Shown: positions 1-6,458, counted from the stretch's first letter. The stretch: 6,488 bases of DNA from Pyramidobacter sp. (GCA_017940445.1 JAGAYQ010000158.1:1-6488); one strand, 5' to 3'. Numbers and translations: made by a program. The notes: generated from the sequence alone by a model not told the origin.

Positions 1-112
1 ACTTGATCTGCAGCGACAGCGCCGGCTGCGAGACGAACAGCGCTTTCGCCGCCGCGGAGAAGTTCAGCCGCTCCTCCACGGCCAGCGCGTACAGCACCTG
101 CGTCAGCGTCAC
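1..112 (-). CDS. LysR-type transcriptional regulator, N-terminal fragment
   Basis: Read leftward from a GTG at 112-110, this encodes 37 residues and then runs off the window. They form the start of a LysR winged helix-turn-helix domain: the pattern NFSAAAKALFVSQPALSLQI (residues 17-36) is the family's recognition-helix signature. The GTG start is chosen because an in-frame TAA lies a few codons upstream with no ATG between, and a GGGGA Shine-Dalgarno-like stretch sits 6 nt before it. The gene is divergent from iorA across about 139 bp, the classic layout in which a LysR protein controls its neighbour. The effector-binding domain is outside the window, so the ligand cannot be guessed from sequence; an aromatic amino acid or arylpyruvate would suit the neighbouring genes (inference). 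It is partial only because the window ends. Confidence 0.85.
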   Translation of the reverse strand, partial: MTLTQVLYALAVEERLNFSAAAKALFVSQPALSLQIK

Positions 113-135
113 CGCGCATCCCCACTTTCGCCGCG

Positions 136-156
136 GTTATTTGTTTTCCTAATAAC
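136..156. promoter_or_regulatory. Candidate LysR operator, T-N11-A palindrome
   Basis: GTTATT (136-141) and AATAAC (151-156) form a perfect 6-bp inverted repeat with a 9-bp spacer, and contain the T-N11-A core (T140, A152) typical of LysR-family sites. It overlaps the start point predicted for the lysR promoter (about 153). Its centre is about 62 bp upstream of the start point predicted for iorA, where LysR activators commonly bind. Further TTAT/ATAA half-sites follow at 161-164 and 167-170. Binding is inferred from position and symmetry. Confidence 0.6.
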
Positions 157-159
157 GCG

Positions 160-188
160 ATTATAAATAAGTATTTCCGCCTTTTCAA
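160..188 (-). promoter_or_regulatory. Sigma-70-type promoter of the lysR gene
   Basis: On the minus strand, TTGAAA (188-183, 5 of 6 matches to the -35 consensus) is separated by exactly 17 bp from TATAAT (165-160, perfect -10). Transcription would start near 153, about 40 nt before the GTG at 112, inside the T-N11-A palindrome. Bound regulator would therefore block this promoter, consistent with autorepression. Confidence 0.7.
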
Positions 189-201
189 GCCTTTTTATAA
201 A
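174..201 (+). promoter_or_regulatory. Possible promoter of the iorAB operon
   Basis: TATAAA at 196-201 is a fair -10 element. The best-placed -35 region, TTTCCG (174-179), is poor, with a 16-bp spacer. A strong -10 with a weak -35 would fit a promoter needing an activator such as the divergent LysR protein. It overlaps the lysR promoter on the other strand. A second AT-rich stretch, TATATT at 224-229, is an alternative -10 but has no recognisable partner. Confidence 0.35.
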
Positions 202-251
202 ATGTAACTGTCAGCACCAGAAATATATTTTTTCACACGGGGGGAATTCCA

Positions 252-2045
252 GTGACAAAGCAGCTGATGTCCGGCAACGAAGCCGTGGCGCGCGGCGCCT
301 GGGAAGCGGGCGTGACGTTCGCGTCGGCCTATCCGGGAACGCCGAGCACCGAGATCCTGGAGAATGTGGCAACATACAAGGAGATCAACGCCGAGTGGGC
401 GCCCAATGAGAAGGTCGCCATGGAGGCGGCTATCGGCGCGTCGATGGGGGGCGTGCGCTCGATGGCCGCGATGAAGCACGTCGGCTTGAACGTCGCGGCT
501 GACCCGATCTTCACTTACGCCTACATGGGCGTCAACGGCGGCATGGTCTTCGTCACTGCCGACGATCCTGGGATGCACAGCTCGCAGAACGAGCAGGACA
601 ACCGCAACTACGCGCCGTTCATCAAGATCCCCATGCTGGAGCCGTCGGATTCGCAGGAGGCCAAGGACATGTTCCGCGACGCGTTCGACATCTCCGAGAG
701 ATTCGACACGCCCGTGATGTTCCGCATGACCACGCGCGTGTGCCATTCCAAATCGCTCGTCGAGCTGGGAACGCGCAAGGAGTTCGACGCCATCCCCTAC
801 GTCAAAAACCGCGCCAAGTTCGACGACGTGCCCGCCGCGGCCATGCGCAACCGCCGCCGCATGCCCGAGCGCGACCGCAAGCTGCTGGCATTGTCGAACG
901 ACTGCGAGTATAATTTTGCCGAGTACAGCGGCAGCAAGAAGATCGGCATCGTCGCCAGCGGCGTGTCGTATCAGTACGCGCGCGAGGTGTTCGGCGATTC
1001 CGTCTCGTACCTCAAGCTGGGCATGACCAACCCGCTGCCCATCGACATGATCCGCGAGTTCCGCAGCAACGTCGAGACGATGTACGTCATCGAAGAGCTC
1101 GATCCCTACATGGAAAACCAGATCAAGGCCGCCGGCATCGACTGCATCGGCAAGGACAAGATCCCGGCCATCGACGAGCTCAATCCCAACATCGTCCGCA
1201 AGGCGCTGCTGGGCGAGGAGCGCAAGGGCGTGCAGGGCAATCCCAATCTGGTCGTGCCCCGGCCGCCCGCACTGTGCGCCGGCTGTCCGCACCGCGGCTT
1301 CTTCTACGAGCTGGGCAAGCGCAAGGACACCGTCATGGTGGGCGACATCGGCTGCTACGCCCTCGGCGGCAGCGAGCCGCTCAGCGCCAAGGACCTGGCC
1401 AACTGCATGGGTTCGGCGTTCTCCGTCGGCCACGGGCTGAGCAAGGCGTTCGCCCTCAGCGGACAGGACAAGACCGTCGTCGCCTGCATGGGCGACTCCA
1501 CCTTCTTCCACACCGGCATCGCCGCGCTGGAAGAGGTGATCTACAACGACTCGCACCTGATCTGCTGCATCCTCGACAACCGCATCACCGGCATGACAGG
1601 ACACCAGGACAATCCCGGCACCGGCTACACCCTCAAGGGCGAGCCGGCCACGATCATGGACATCGAGACGATCGTCCGCGCCCTGGGCGTGGAAAGCGTG
1701 CGCACCGTCAATCCGCTGCATCTTGAGCAGATGAAAAAAGCCCTCGACTGGGCGTATAATGAGGTGCGCGAAGGTCCCGTCGTCCTCATCACGCGCTGGC
1801 CGTGCGTGCTGAAGAAGCTCTCCACCGAGGACCGCCGCGAGTTCCGCGTGGCCCCGGCGCAGTGCACGATCGATCAGAAAAAGTGCATCGGCTGCAAGAA
1901 GTGCCTCTCCACCGGCTGCCCCGCGCTCAGCTTCGACAAGTACGAGCGCAAGGCCGCCATCGACCCGATGCAGTGCGTCGGCTGCACCGTCTGTGCTCAG
2001 GTCTGCCCCAAGCAGGCAATCGTGAAAGGAGCGCGCAAAGCATGA
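252..2045 (+). CDS. iorA: Indolepyruvate:ferredoxin oxidoreductase, alpha subunit
   Basis: Catalytic subunit of the cytoplasmic enzyme that oxidatively decarboxylates arylpyruvates (indolepyruvate, phenylpyruvate, 4-hydroxyphenylpyruvate) with CoA to arylacetyl-CoA, CO2 and reduced ferredoxin. The 597 residues match the family's usual length of about 600. Order of parts: an N-terminal pyruvate-ferredoxin-oxidoreductase-type domain with YPGTPSTEI (27-35); CAGCPHRG (342-349), characteristic of IorA; a thiamine diphosphate domain with GDIGCYALG (from 364) and the cofactor motif GDS (414-416) ending at N443; and a C-terminal two-cluster ferredoxin domain. Its cysteine motifs are C545-x2-C-x2-C-x4-CP and C575-x2-C-x2-C-x3-CP, for two [4Fe-4S] clusters. 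The start is the GTG at 252, 6 nt after a G-rich GGGGGGA; the ATG at 267 is a less likely alternative. The gene overlaps iorB by 4 bp. Family assignment is firm; preference among aryl substrates is not visible. Confidence 0.95.
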   Translation: MTKQLMSGNEAVARGAWEAGVTFASAYPGTPSTEILENVATYKEINAEWAPNEKVAMEAAIGASMGGVRSMAAMKHVGLNVAADPIFTYAYMGVNGGMVFVTADDPGMHSSQNEQDNRNYAPFIKIPMLEPSDSQEAKDMFRDAFDISERFDTPVMFRMTTRVCHSKSLVELGTRKEFDAIPYVKNRAKFDDVPAAAMRNRRRMPERDRKLLALSNDCEYNFAEYSGSKKIGIVASGVSYQYAREVFGDSVSYLKLGMTNPLPIDMIREFRSNVETMYVIEELDPYMENQIKAAGIDCIGKDKIPAIDELNPNIVRKALLGEERKGVQGNPNLVVPRPPALCAGCPHRGFFYELGKRKDTVMVGDIGCYALGGSEPLSAKDLANCMGSAFSVGHGLSKAFALSGQDKTVVACMGDSTFFHTGIAALEEVIYNDSHLICCILDNRITGMTGHQDNPGTGYTLKGEPATIMDIETIVRALGVESVRTVNPLHLEQMKKALDWAYNEVREGPVVLITRWPCVLKKLSTEDRREFRVAPAQCTIDQKKCIGCKKCLSTGCPALSFDKYERKAAIDPMQCVGCTVCAQVCPKQAIVKGARKA

Positions 2046-2635
2046 AGAAGTTCGATACCAAAAGCGTCCTGCTCGTCGGCGTCGGCGGGCAGGGGACCAT
2101 CCTCGCGAGCAAAGTGCTGACCAGCGGCCTCATCGCCGCCGGCTACGACGTGAAGATGAGCGAAGTGCACGGCATGAGCCAGCGCGGCGGCACTGTCACC
2201 ACGCAGGTGCGCTTCGGCTCAAAAGTCTGGTCGCCCCTCATCGGCGAAGGCGAAGCCGACGTGCTCGTCTCGTTCGAGACGATGGAAGCCATGCGCTGCC
2301 TGCCCTTCCTCCGTCCCGGCGGCAAAGTCGTCGTCAACACCTACGAAATGCCGTCGCTGCCAGTCCTCTCCGGCGAGTGCGAATATCCCGACGGCATCAT
2401 CGACGAGCTCAAAAAGCGCGCCGACACCCTCGCTATCGACGCCGTAAAAGTGGCCGCCGATCAGGGCATGCCCCGCGGCATGAACGTCGTGCTGCTCGGC
2501 GCCCTTGTCGCCGCCCTGGGCGTCGACGATGTCGACTGGGCCGCGGCGCTGAAAAGCTGCGTCAAGCCCCAGTTCTACGAAGCCAATCTGAAGTGCCTCG
2601 AAGCCGGCCTGAAGCTGGCCTCCCCTGCCGCATGA
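2042..2635 (+). CDS. iorB: Indolepyruvate:ferredoxin oxidoreductase, beta subunit
   Basis: The 197-residue small subunit of the IOR complex, corresponding to the gamma domain of pyruvate:ferredoxin oxidoreductase. It packs against IorA and helps form the CoA/active-site region. Diagnostic features are the N-terminal nucleotide-binding-like loop VGVGGQGTILASKVL (about 12-26) and the SEVHGMSQRGGTV segment (about 40-52), both conserved in POR-gamma proteins. The length is normal (about 190-210). The ATG at 2042 overlaps the iorA stop as ATGA, and AGGAG at 2027-2031 lies 10 nt upstream inside iorA, so the subunits are probably made in equal amounts by coupled translation. No cysteine clusters are present; the Fe-S centres are in IorA, as expected for this type. 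Confidence 0.94.
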   Translation: MKKFDTKSVLLVGVGGQGTILASKVLTSGLIAAGYDVKMSEVHGMSQRGGTVTTQVRFGSKVWSPLIGEGEADVLVSFETMEAMRCLPFLRPGGKVVVNTYEMPSLPVLSGECEYPDGIIDELKKRADTLAIDAVKVAADQGMPRGMNVVLLGALVAALGVDDVDWAAALKSCVKPQFYEANLKCLEAGLKLASPAA

Positions 2636-3966
2636 ACGTCTTTGACGAGTACCGCCGCAAACTGCGCACCGCCGACGAAGCCGTGCGCGTCGTCAAAAGC
2701 GGCGACTGGGTGGACTACGTCACCAACCTCGGCTTCCCTGCCCTCTGCGACGAAGCCCTCGCCAGACGCCGCGACGAACTGACCGACGTCAAGATCCGCG
2801 GTAACCTCATCTTCGGCCCCATCCGCACCGTCGAAGCCGACCCCACGCGGACGCACTTCCATTACAGCACCTGGCACTGCTCCGGCTACGAGCGCAGACT
2901 GTGCGACAAAGGCCTGTGCAATTTCATCCCCATGGTCTTCCGCAACCTCGCCTGGTACTACCGCGAATTCCTCACCGTCAACGTCGCCATGATGAGCGTT
3001 GCGCCCATGGACAAACACGGCTACTTCAACCTGTCGTGCGCCACCGGCGTGGGACGCGCCGTGCTCGACAAGGCCGATATCATCGTGCTCGAAGTCAACG
3101 AAGCGCTGCCCGTTATTTACGGCGGCTTCGGCGAGAGCATCCACATCAGCGAAGTCGACTGCGTCGTCGAGGGCCCGCGGCGCGAACTGCCCCAGCTGCC
3201 CCCTCCCGCCCCGAGCGCGGAAGACACTCTGATCGCTTCGCACATCGTGCCCCATATTCGCGACGGCGCTACACTGCAGCTTGGCATCGGCGGCATGCCC
3301 AGCGCCGTCGGCACCCTCATCGCCCAAAGCGACCTGCGCGACCTTGGCATGCACACCGAGCTGTGCGGAGATGCCTATTTCGACCTGCACGAAGCCGGCA
3401 AGCTCACCAACCGCCGCAAGACCTTCCAGCGCGGCAAAGGCGTCACCGGCATGGTCTTCGGCACGCAGAAACTCTACGACTGGGTGGACCGCAACCCCGG
3501 CGTCGTCGTCGAGCCGCTCGAATTCGTCAACGACCCCGCCGTCATCGCCCGCCATGATCATATGATCTCCATCAACAGCGCCATCTCCGCCGACCTCTAC
3601 GGCCAGGTCTGCGCCGAGTCGGCCGGTCTGCGCCAGATCAGCGGCACCGGCGGCCAGCTCGACTACCTCACCGGCGCGGCCATGTCCAAAGGCGGCGCCG
3701 CCTTCATCTGCATGACCTCGTCGTTCGCCGGCAAGGACGGCGTGCGAAAGTCGCGCATCGTGCCCCACTTCGGCGGCGACATCGTCACCGATCCCCGCAG
3801 CCAGGCCTTCTGGATCGTCACCGAGTACGGCGCCGTCAACCTCGCCGGCGCATCGTCGTGGGAGCGCGCCGAACGCCTGATCTCCATCGCCCACCCCGAT
3901 TTCCGCGACGAGCTGATCGCAGCGGCGCAGAAGCAGAACCTCTGGAGACCGAGCGCCAAACGGTAA
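2632..3966 (+). CDS. Acyl-CoA:acetate CoA-transferase (4-hydroxybutyrate/butyryl-CoA transferase family)
   Basis: A 444-residue family I CoA-transferase, near the usual length of 430-450. It moves CoA from an acyl-CoA to acetate or another acid through a glutamyl-CoA intermediate. Visible motifs are GGFGESIHISEVD (164-176), LQLGIGGMPSAVG (215-227), HTELCGD with the probable catalytic E243, and GTGGQLDY (338-345). E243 lies where Clostridium AbfT-type enzymes carry theirs, near residue 238. The ATG overlaps the iorB stop as ATGA with no good Shine-Dalgarno, so translation probably depends on coupling to iorB. Being the third gene of an IOR operon, it probably releases arylacetate from arylacetyl-CoA while saving the thioester as acetyl-CoA (inference). 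A role with butyrate, propionate or 4-hydroxybutyrate cannot be excluded. It could also be annotated acetyl-CoA hydrolase, a frequent mislabel for this family. Confidence 0.9.
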   Translation: MNVFDEYRRKLRTADEAVRVVKSGDWVDYVTNLGFPALCDEALARRRDELTDVKIRGNLIFGPIRTVEADPTRTHFHYSTWHCSGYERRLCDKGLCNFIPMVFRNLAWYYREFLTVNVAMMSVAPMDKHGYFNLSCATGVGRAVLDKADIIVLEVNEALPVIYGGFGESIHISEVDCVVEGPRRELPQLPPPAPSAEDTLIASHIVPHIRDGATLQLGIGGMPSAVGTLIAQSDLRDLGMHTELCGDAYFDLHEAGKLTNRRKTFQRGKGVTGMVFGTQKLYDWVDRNPGVVVEPLEFVNDPAVIARHDHMISINSAISADLYGQVCAESAGLRQISGTGGQLDYLTGAAMSKGGAAFICMTSSFAGKDGVRKSRIVPHFGGDIVTDPRSQAFWIVTEYGAVNLAGASSWERAERLISIAHPDFRDELIAAAQKQNLWRPSAKR

Positions 3967-3984
3967 AGACAGATTCAAAGCCAC

Positions 3985-4000
3985 CACGAAGACACGAAGA
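3985..4000. repeat. Tandem 8-bp repeat, CACGAAGA x2
   Basis: Two perfect, directly adjacent copies of CACGAAGA (3985-3992 and 3993-4000), 18 nt after the CoA-transferase stop and 18 nt before the first hairpin. Similar CACGAAGA-rich intergenic tracts are, as far as I recall, found in many unrelated bacterial genomes; this is from memory, not a search. A function is unknown, and two copies could be chance. Confidence 0.5.
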
Positions 4001-4018
4001 AATCATACTGTTTTTCGT

Positions 4019-4157
4019 TAAAACGGCTAACGTCTTTTTAGCCGTTTTATAGCGCCAAAGGCGCGTCGAAAAACGCATGAGACGGTGTGGCGCCTGCAAG
4101 GCGCCGACTGCCGCGCTCGTTTTTAGCGCGGCCTCGCGATTAGCTTTTTAATCGCGA
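4019..4157. repeat. Array of five adjacent hairpins
   Basis: Five inverted repeats lie within 139 bp: H1 4019-4049 (12-bp arms, loop CGTCTTT); H2 4052-4064 (GCGCC/GGCGC, loop AAA); H3 4089-4105 (GGCGCC twice, loop TGCAA); H4 4110-4132 (8-bp arms, loop CGTTTTT); H5 4134-4157 (9-bp arms, loop GCTTTT). H1, H4 and H5 share a TTTTTA at the junction of loop and 3' arm (4035-4040, 4120-4125, 4145-4150). H2 and H3 share GCGCC arms. None ends in a proper U-tract after the stem; H1 is followed only by TTTTAT that is partly paired. They do not look like ordinary terminators. They may be a dispersed repeat element, or they may protect the 3' end of the ior transcript from exonucleases. All arms were read directly from the sequence. 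Confidence 0.75.
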
Positions 4158-4185
4158 AATAGTATCACAAAGAAACCACAAACAG

Positions 4186-4234
4186 AAAAGCCCCGCGGCA
4201 AAACCGGAAAAATCCGGCTTGCCGCGGGGCTTTT
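4186..4234. terminator. Bidirectional rho-independent terminator
   Basis: A perfect 16-bp stem pairs AAAAGCCCCGCGGCAA (4186-4201) with its complement at 4219-4234. Inside is a second small hairpin, CCGGA/TCCGG (4204-4208 and 4213-4217). The stem is GC-rich at its core and has TTTTT on the right and AAAA on the left, so it can terminate transcription in both directions. It lies between the convergent ior and tct operons and probably ends both. Confidence 0.93.
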
Positions 4235-4317
4235 TGTCGTCTTCATGTTGCTTTGCTGATGATAACACGCCCTCGGGCAGCGTTTCGCAGGAGATGACGT
4301 ATTTTATCAGTGTTCCC

Positions 4318-5793
4318 CTATTTCTCGCGCAGCTCCACGATCACGGGCCACACCAGCAGCACGGCCGTGATGGCCAGCAGCGTCGCGCTGAGCGGACGCG
4401 TGAACAGCAGCGCGGGGCCGCCCATGACCAGCGTCATCTGCAGATTGGTCTCGATCAGGGCGCCGAGCACCAGGCCCAGAACGATCGGCGACAGCGGGTA
4501 GTGATACTTTTTCAGCATCCAGCCGACGATCCCGAATCCCAGGCACACGCCCACGTCGAACACCGACGAGCGGACGGCAAAGCTGCCGACGATGGAAAAG
4601 GCGAAGATCATCGGGTAGAGCACGGTCTTCGGCACCTGCGTGACCTTGATCCAGATGCGGCTTCCCCACGTTCCCAGCAGATACAGCACCACGTTGGCCA
4701 TGAACAGGCTGGAGAACAGCGTGTAGACCAGATCGGGATGCTTGGTGAACAGCTCAGGGCCGGGGCGCAGCTCGTGGATCATCAGCGCACCGATCAGCAC
4801 GGCGGTGGAGGCGCTGCCGGGGATGCCCAGCGTCAGCAGCGGCACCAGAGCGCCGCCGACGGACGAGCTGTTCGACGCTTCGGCGGCCGCCACGCCCTCC
4901 AGAGCGCCCTGGCCGAACTGCTCAGGATGCTTCGAGAGGCGCTTTTCGACGTCGTAAGCGATGAACGAGGCGATCGTGCCGCCCGCGCCGGGGAAGATGC
5001 CGATCAGCGTCCCCAGCACGCCGGAGCGCAGGATGCTCCACTTCAGGCTCAGGTACTCGCGCACGGAGGGCCAGACGGAGACCTTGTCGGTCACGGTCTT
5101 GTACGCCGAATAGTCGTTTTCCTCCACGTTCTGGAACACTTCGCTGAGGGCGAACAGGCCGATCAGGGCGGGGACGAACGAGAAGCCGTCGAACAGGTTG
5201 AGGATGTCGAACGTGAAGCGGTTGACGCCGTTGACGTGATCCAGCCCGATCGTGTTCAGCAGCAGTCCCAGCAGCACCGCCATCAGCGACTCCACCCAGC
5301 GCTTGCCCGCCATCGACGACACGGTGGAAAGGCCCATCAGCGCCAGCGAGAAGTACTCGGCCGGCCAGAACTTGAGCGCCACCTTCGCCAGCGGAGCCGA
5401 GAACAGGATCAGGATGATGATGCCGACGAAGCCGCCCCACACGGAGGCGACCAGCGACACGCCCAGGCCGTAGCCGGGACGGCCGTTCTTGGCCAGCGGA
5501 TAGCCGTCGAACGCCGTGACCACGGCCGACGGCGTGCCCGGCGTGTTGATCATCACCGCGGTGATCGAGCCGCCGTAGTTGGAAGCCAGATAGATGGCGC
5601 ACAGCATGACCATGCCCATCGTCGGCGACATGCCGAACGTGAACGGCAGCAGGATGGCCACGGCCATCGACGGCGAAACGCCCGGCATGGCGCCGCCGAG
5701 GATGCCGACGATGACGCCCGCGGTCACGACCAGCACCGGCTTGATGCCGAGAAGGTTCTGCAAGCCTGCCCAAAGATGAGTAAACAGTTCCAT
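4318..5793 (-). CDS. tctA: Tripartite tricarboxylate transporter, large membrane subunit TctA
   Basis: The 491-residue integral membrane subunit of a TTT-family carrier, which imports carboxylates using an ion gradient together with a periplasmic binding protein (TctC) and a small membrane subunit (TctB). The length is typical (about 500). Signature segments are GGAMPGVSPSMAVA (33-46), YGGSITAVMINTPGTPSAVV (73-92), GIFPGAGGT (265-273), AEASNSSS (304-311), and a GIPGSAST stretch shortly after. These repeated PG-containing loops are the family hallmark. Many hydrophobic segments are visible, for example about 17-35, 109-133, 164-184 and most of the last 130 residues. The ATG has an ideal AGGAGG 8 nt upstream, overlapping the tctB stop. 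The family covers citrate, tartrate, glutamate, aromatic acids and others, so the substrate is unknown. Confidence 0.95.
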   Translation of the reverse strand: MELFTHLWAGLQNLLGIKPVLVVTAGVIVGILGGAMPGVSPSMAVAILLPFTFGMSPTMGMVMLCAIYLASNYGGSITAVMINTPGTPSAVVTAFDGYPLAKNGRPGYGLGVSLVASVWGGFVGIIILILFSAPLAKVALKFWPAEYFSLALMGLSTVSSMAGKRWVESLMAVLLGLLLNTIGLDHVNGVNRFTFDILNLFDGFSFVPALIGLFALSEVFQNVEENDYSAYKTVTDKVSVWPSVREYLSLKWSILRSGVLGTLIGIFPGAGGTIASFIAYDVEKRLSKHPEQFGQGALEGVAAAEASNSSSVGGALVPLLTLGIPGSASTAVLIGALMIHELRPGPELFTKHPDLVYTLFSSLFMANVVLYLLGTWGSRIWIKVTQVPKTVLYPMIFAFSIVGSFAVRSSVFDVGVCLGFGIVGWMLKKYHYPLSPIVLGLVLGALIETNLQMTLVMGGPALLFTRPLSATLLAITAVLLVWPVIVELREK

Positions 5794-5801
5794 GAGAGTC
5801 G

Positions 5802-5808
5802 CCTCCTA
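5802..5808 (-). promoter_or_regulatory. tctA ribosome binding site overlapping the tctB stop
   Basis: On the minus strand AGGAGG (5807-5802) lies 8 nt before the tctA ATG and shares its first two bases with the TAG stop of tctB (5808-5806). This perfect site, with a 12-nt gap between the genes, points to coupled and strong tctA translation. By contrast tctB has only a weak site. Confidence 0.8.
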
Positions 5809-6366
5809 GCGTGCAAACAGCGTGCCGACGGGAAGCCCCAGCAGCAGCAGCTTGTTGAACACCAGCCAGGTGAACAGCATCCAGCCCGCGCTCATGCTCG
5901 CGATCAGCACAAAGCGCCGCTCGCCCAGCACCAGCATCAAAACGGCCAGCATCGCGCCGGTGCTGACGAAAAATCCCAGCGTCTTGAACGACATGATGGC
6001 GGCGCAGACGACGACAAAGACGATAAACACCTTGTCGAGCCGGCCGTGCTTGGGCGCCTTCACCTGAGGCGCGCGCCAGACGCGGATCAGCTGGAGGAAA
6101 GCCACTAGCAGCAGGGGGATGCCCCACAGCTGCGGCATGAGCCGCGGGCTGCTTTCCATGAACTCGTTGTCCTCGATCCCCAGCGTCAGGAACAGGAACG
6201 CGCCGGCGACTTCCATCATGACGAAAGCCATCGCCAGCGAGCCCAGACGGTCTTTCTTGCCGCAGGCAGCAAAGACGCACAGGGCCAGGACCAGCAGCGC
6301 GGCGCCGGCGGCGACGACAGCGGCGAGCCCTTTGATGTTGTTGAGAGAAGAAGCAAGTTCTTCCAT
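5806..6366 (-). CDS. tctB: Tripartite tricarboxylate transporter, small membrane subunit TctB
   Basis: A 186-residue membrane protein of the TctB (DUF1468) family, the poorly conserved small subunit that works with TctA. Supporting features are the SSPRLMPQLWG segment (72-82), which resembles the family's conserved 'fP' loop, the C-terminal FNKLLLLGLPVGTL (170-183) typical of TctB ends, and its position directly before tctA. Hydrophobic segments are visible at about 13-35, 42-64, 79-97, 112-127, 129-147 and 152-178. The family is usually near 150 residues with four or so membrane helices, so this copy seems to have an extra N-terminal helix. The ATG at 6366 is directly preceded by an in-frame TAA and has only a weak GGGTG site 8 nt upstream. 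Assignment relies partly on gene order. Confidence 0.87.
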   Translation of the reverse strand: MEELASSLNNIKGLAAVVAAGAALLVLALCVFAACGKKDRLGSLAMAFVMMEVAGAFLFLTLGIEDNEFMESSPRLMPQLWGIPLLLVAFLQLIRVWRAPQVKAPKHGRLDKVFIVFVVVCAAIMSFKTLGFFVSTGAMLAVLMLVLGERRFVLIASMSAGWMLFTWLVFNKLLLLGLPVGTLFAR

Positions 6367-6384
6367 TTATTGAACACCCGCTTT

Positions 6385-6421
6385 CAAAAAAGGTCCCTGT
6401 TTCGCGAAAGAAACAGGGACC
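6385..6421 (-). terminator. Terminator-like hairpin between tctC and tctB
   Basis: GGTCCCTGTTTC (6392-6403) and GAAACAGGGACC (6410-6421) form a perfect 12-bp stem with a 6-nt loop. In the leftward transcript the stem is followed at once by six T residues (6391-6386), as in a rho-independent terminator. It stands 37 nt after the tctC stop and 25 nt before the tctB start. Partial termination here would give more binding protein than membrane subunits, a common arrangement in binding-protein transport operons. No separate tctB promoter is recognisable downstream of it. Confidence 0.8.
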
Positions 6422-6458
6422 AGCATATTAATCCGTTATCGTGAAAAAACCGCGTGAG

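Larger units (their letters stand above)
3967..4317. other. Convergent intergenic region with hairpins, no gene
   Basis: These 351 bases separate the stops of the CoA-transferase and tctA genes, which converge. They hold, in order: a tandem 8-bp repeat (3985-4000), five adjacent hairpins (4019-4157), an A-rich spacer (about 4158-4185), and the symmetrical terminator (4186-4234). In the last 83 bases (4235-4317) I see no promoter, RNA gene or credible coding sequence. The AT-rich hairpin loops and spacers stand out from the GC-rich genes on both sides. Confidence 0.8.

Noticed and set aside
111..119. ATG at 119-117 (minus strand) as the lysR start
   Set aside because: It is out of frame with the LysR helix-turn-helix codons; the GTG at 112 is in frame and has a Shine-Dalgarno-like GGGGA.
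195..1721. A 508-codon open frame antisense to iorA
   Set aside because: It mirrors the GC-rich third codon positions of iorA, its protein is a low-complexity run of A, H, R, D, G and V, and the sense strand encodes a complete, motif-verified IorA.
2575..3987. A 470-codon open frame antisense to the CoA-transferase gene
   Set aside because: Same composition effect; no recognisable domain, and it runs across the iorB end and the whole transferase gene.
4019..4049. First hairpin of the array as the ior operon terminator
   Set aside because: The T residues after the stem are part of the paired arm and are followed by ATAGCG rather than a free U-tract. The structure at 4186-4234 is a much better terminator.
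3858..4052. Small plus-strand frame across the CoA-transferase end and first hairpin
   Set aside because: Mostly an out-of-frame reading of the transferase 3' end continuing into the tandem repeat and hairpin; no ribosome site.
4019..4157. Hairpin array as a CRISPR array
   Set aside because: The units are inverted repeats of different sequence, with no constant direct repeat and no regular spacers.
4019..4157. Hairpin array as a riboswitch leader
   Set aside because: It lies downstream of one operon and beyond the end of the other, not in front of any gene.
4219..6108. A 629-codon plus-strand open frame opposite tctA and tctB
   Set aside because: The protein is an H/Q/R/D-rich shadow of the membrane-protein codons on the other strand, and it would begin inside the terminator stem.
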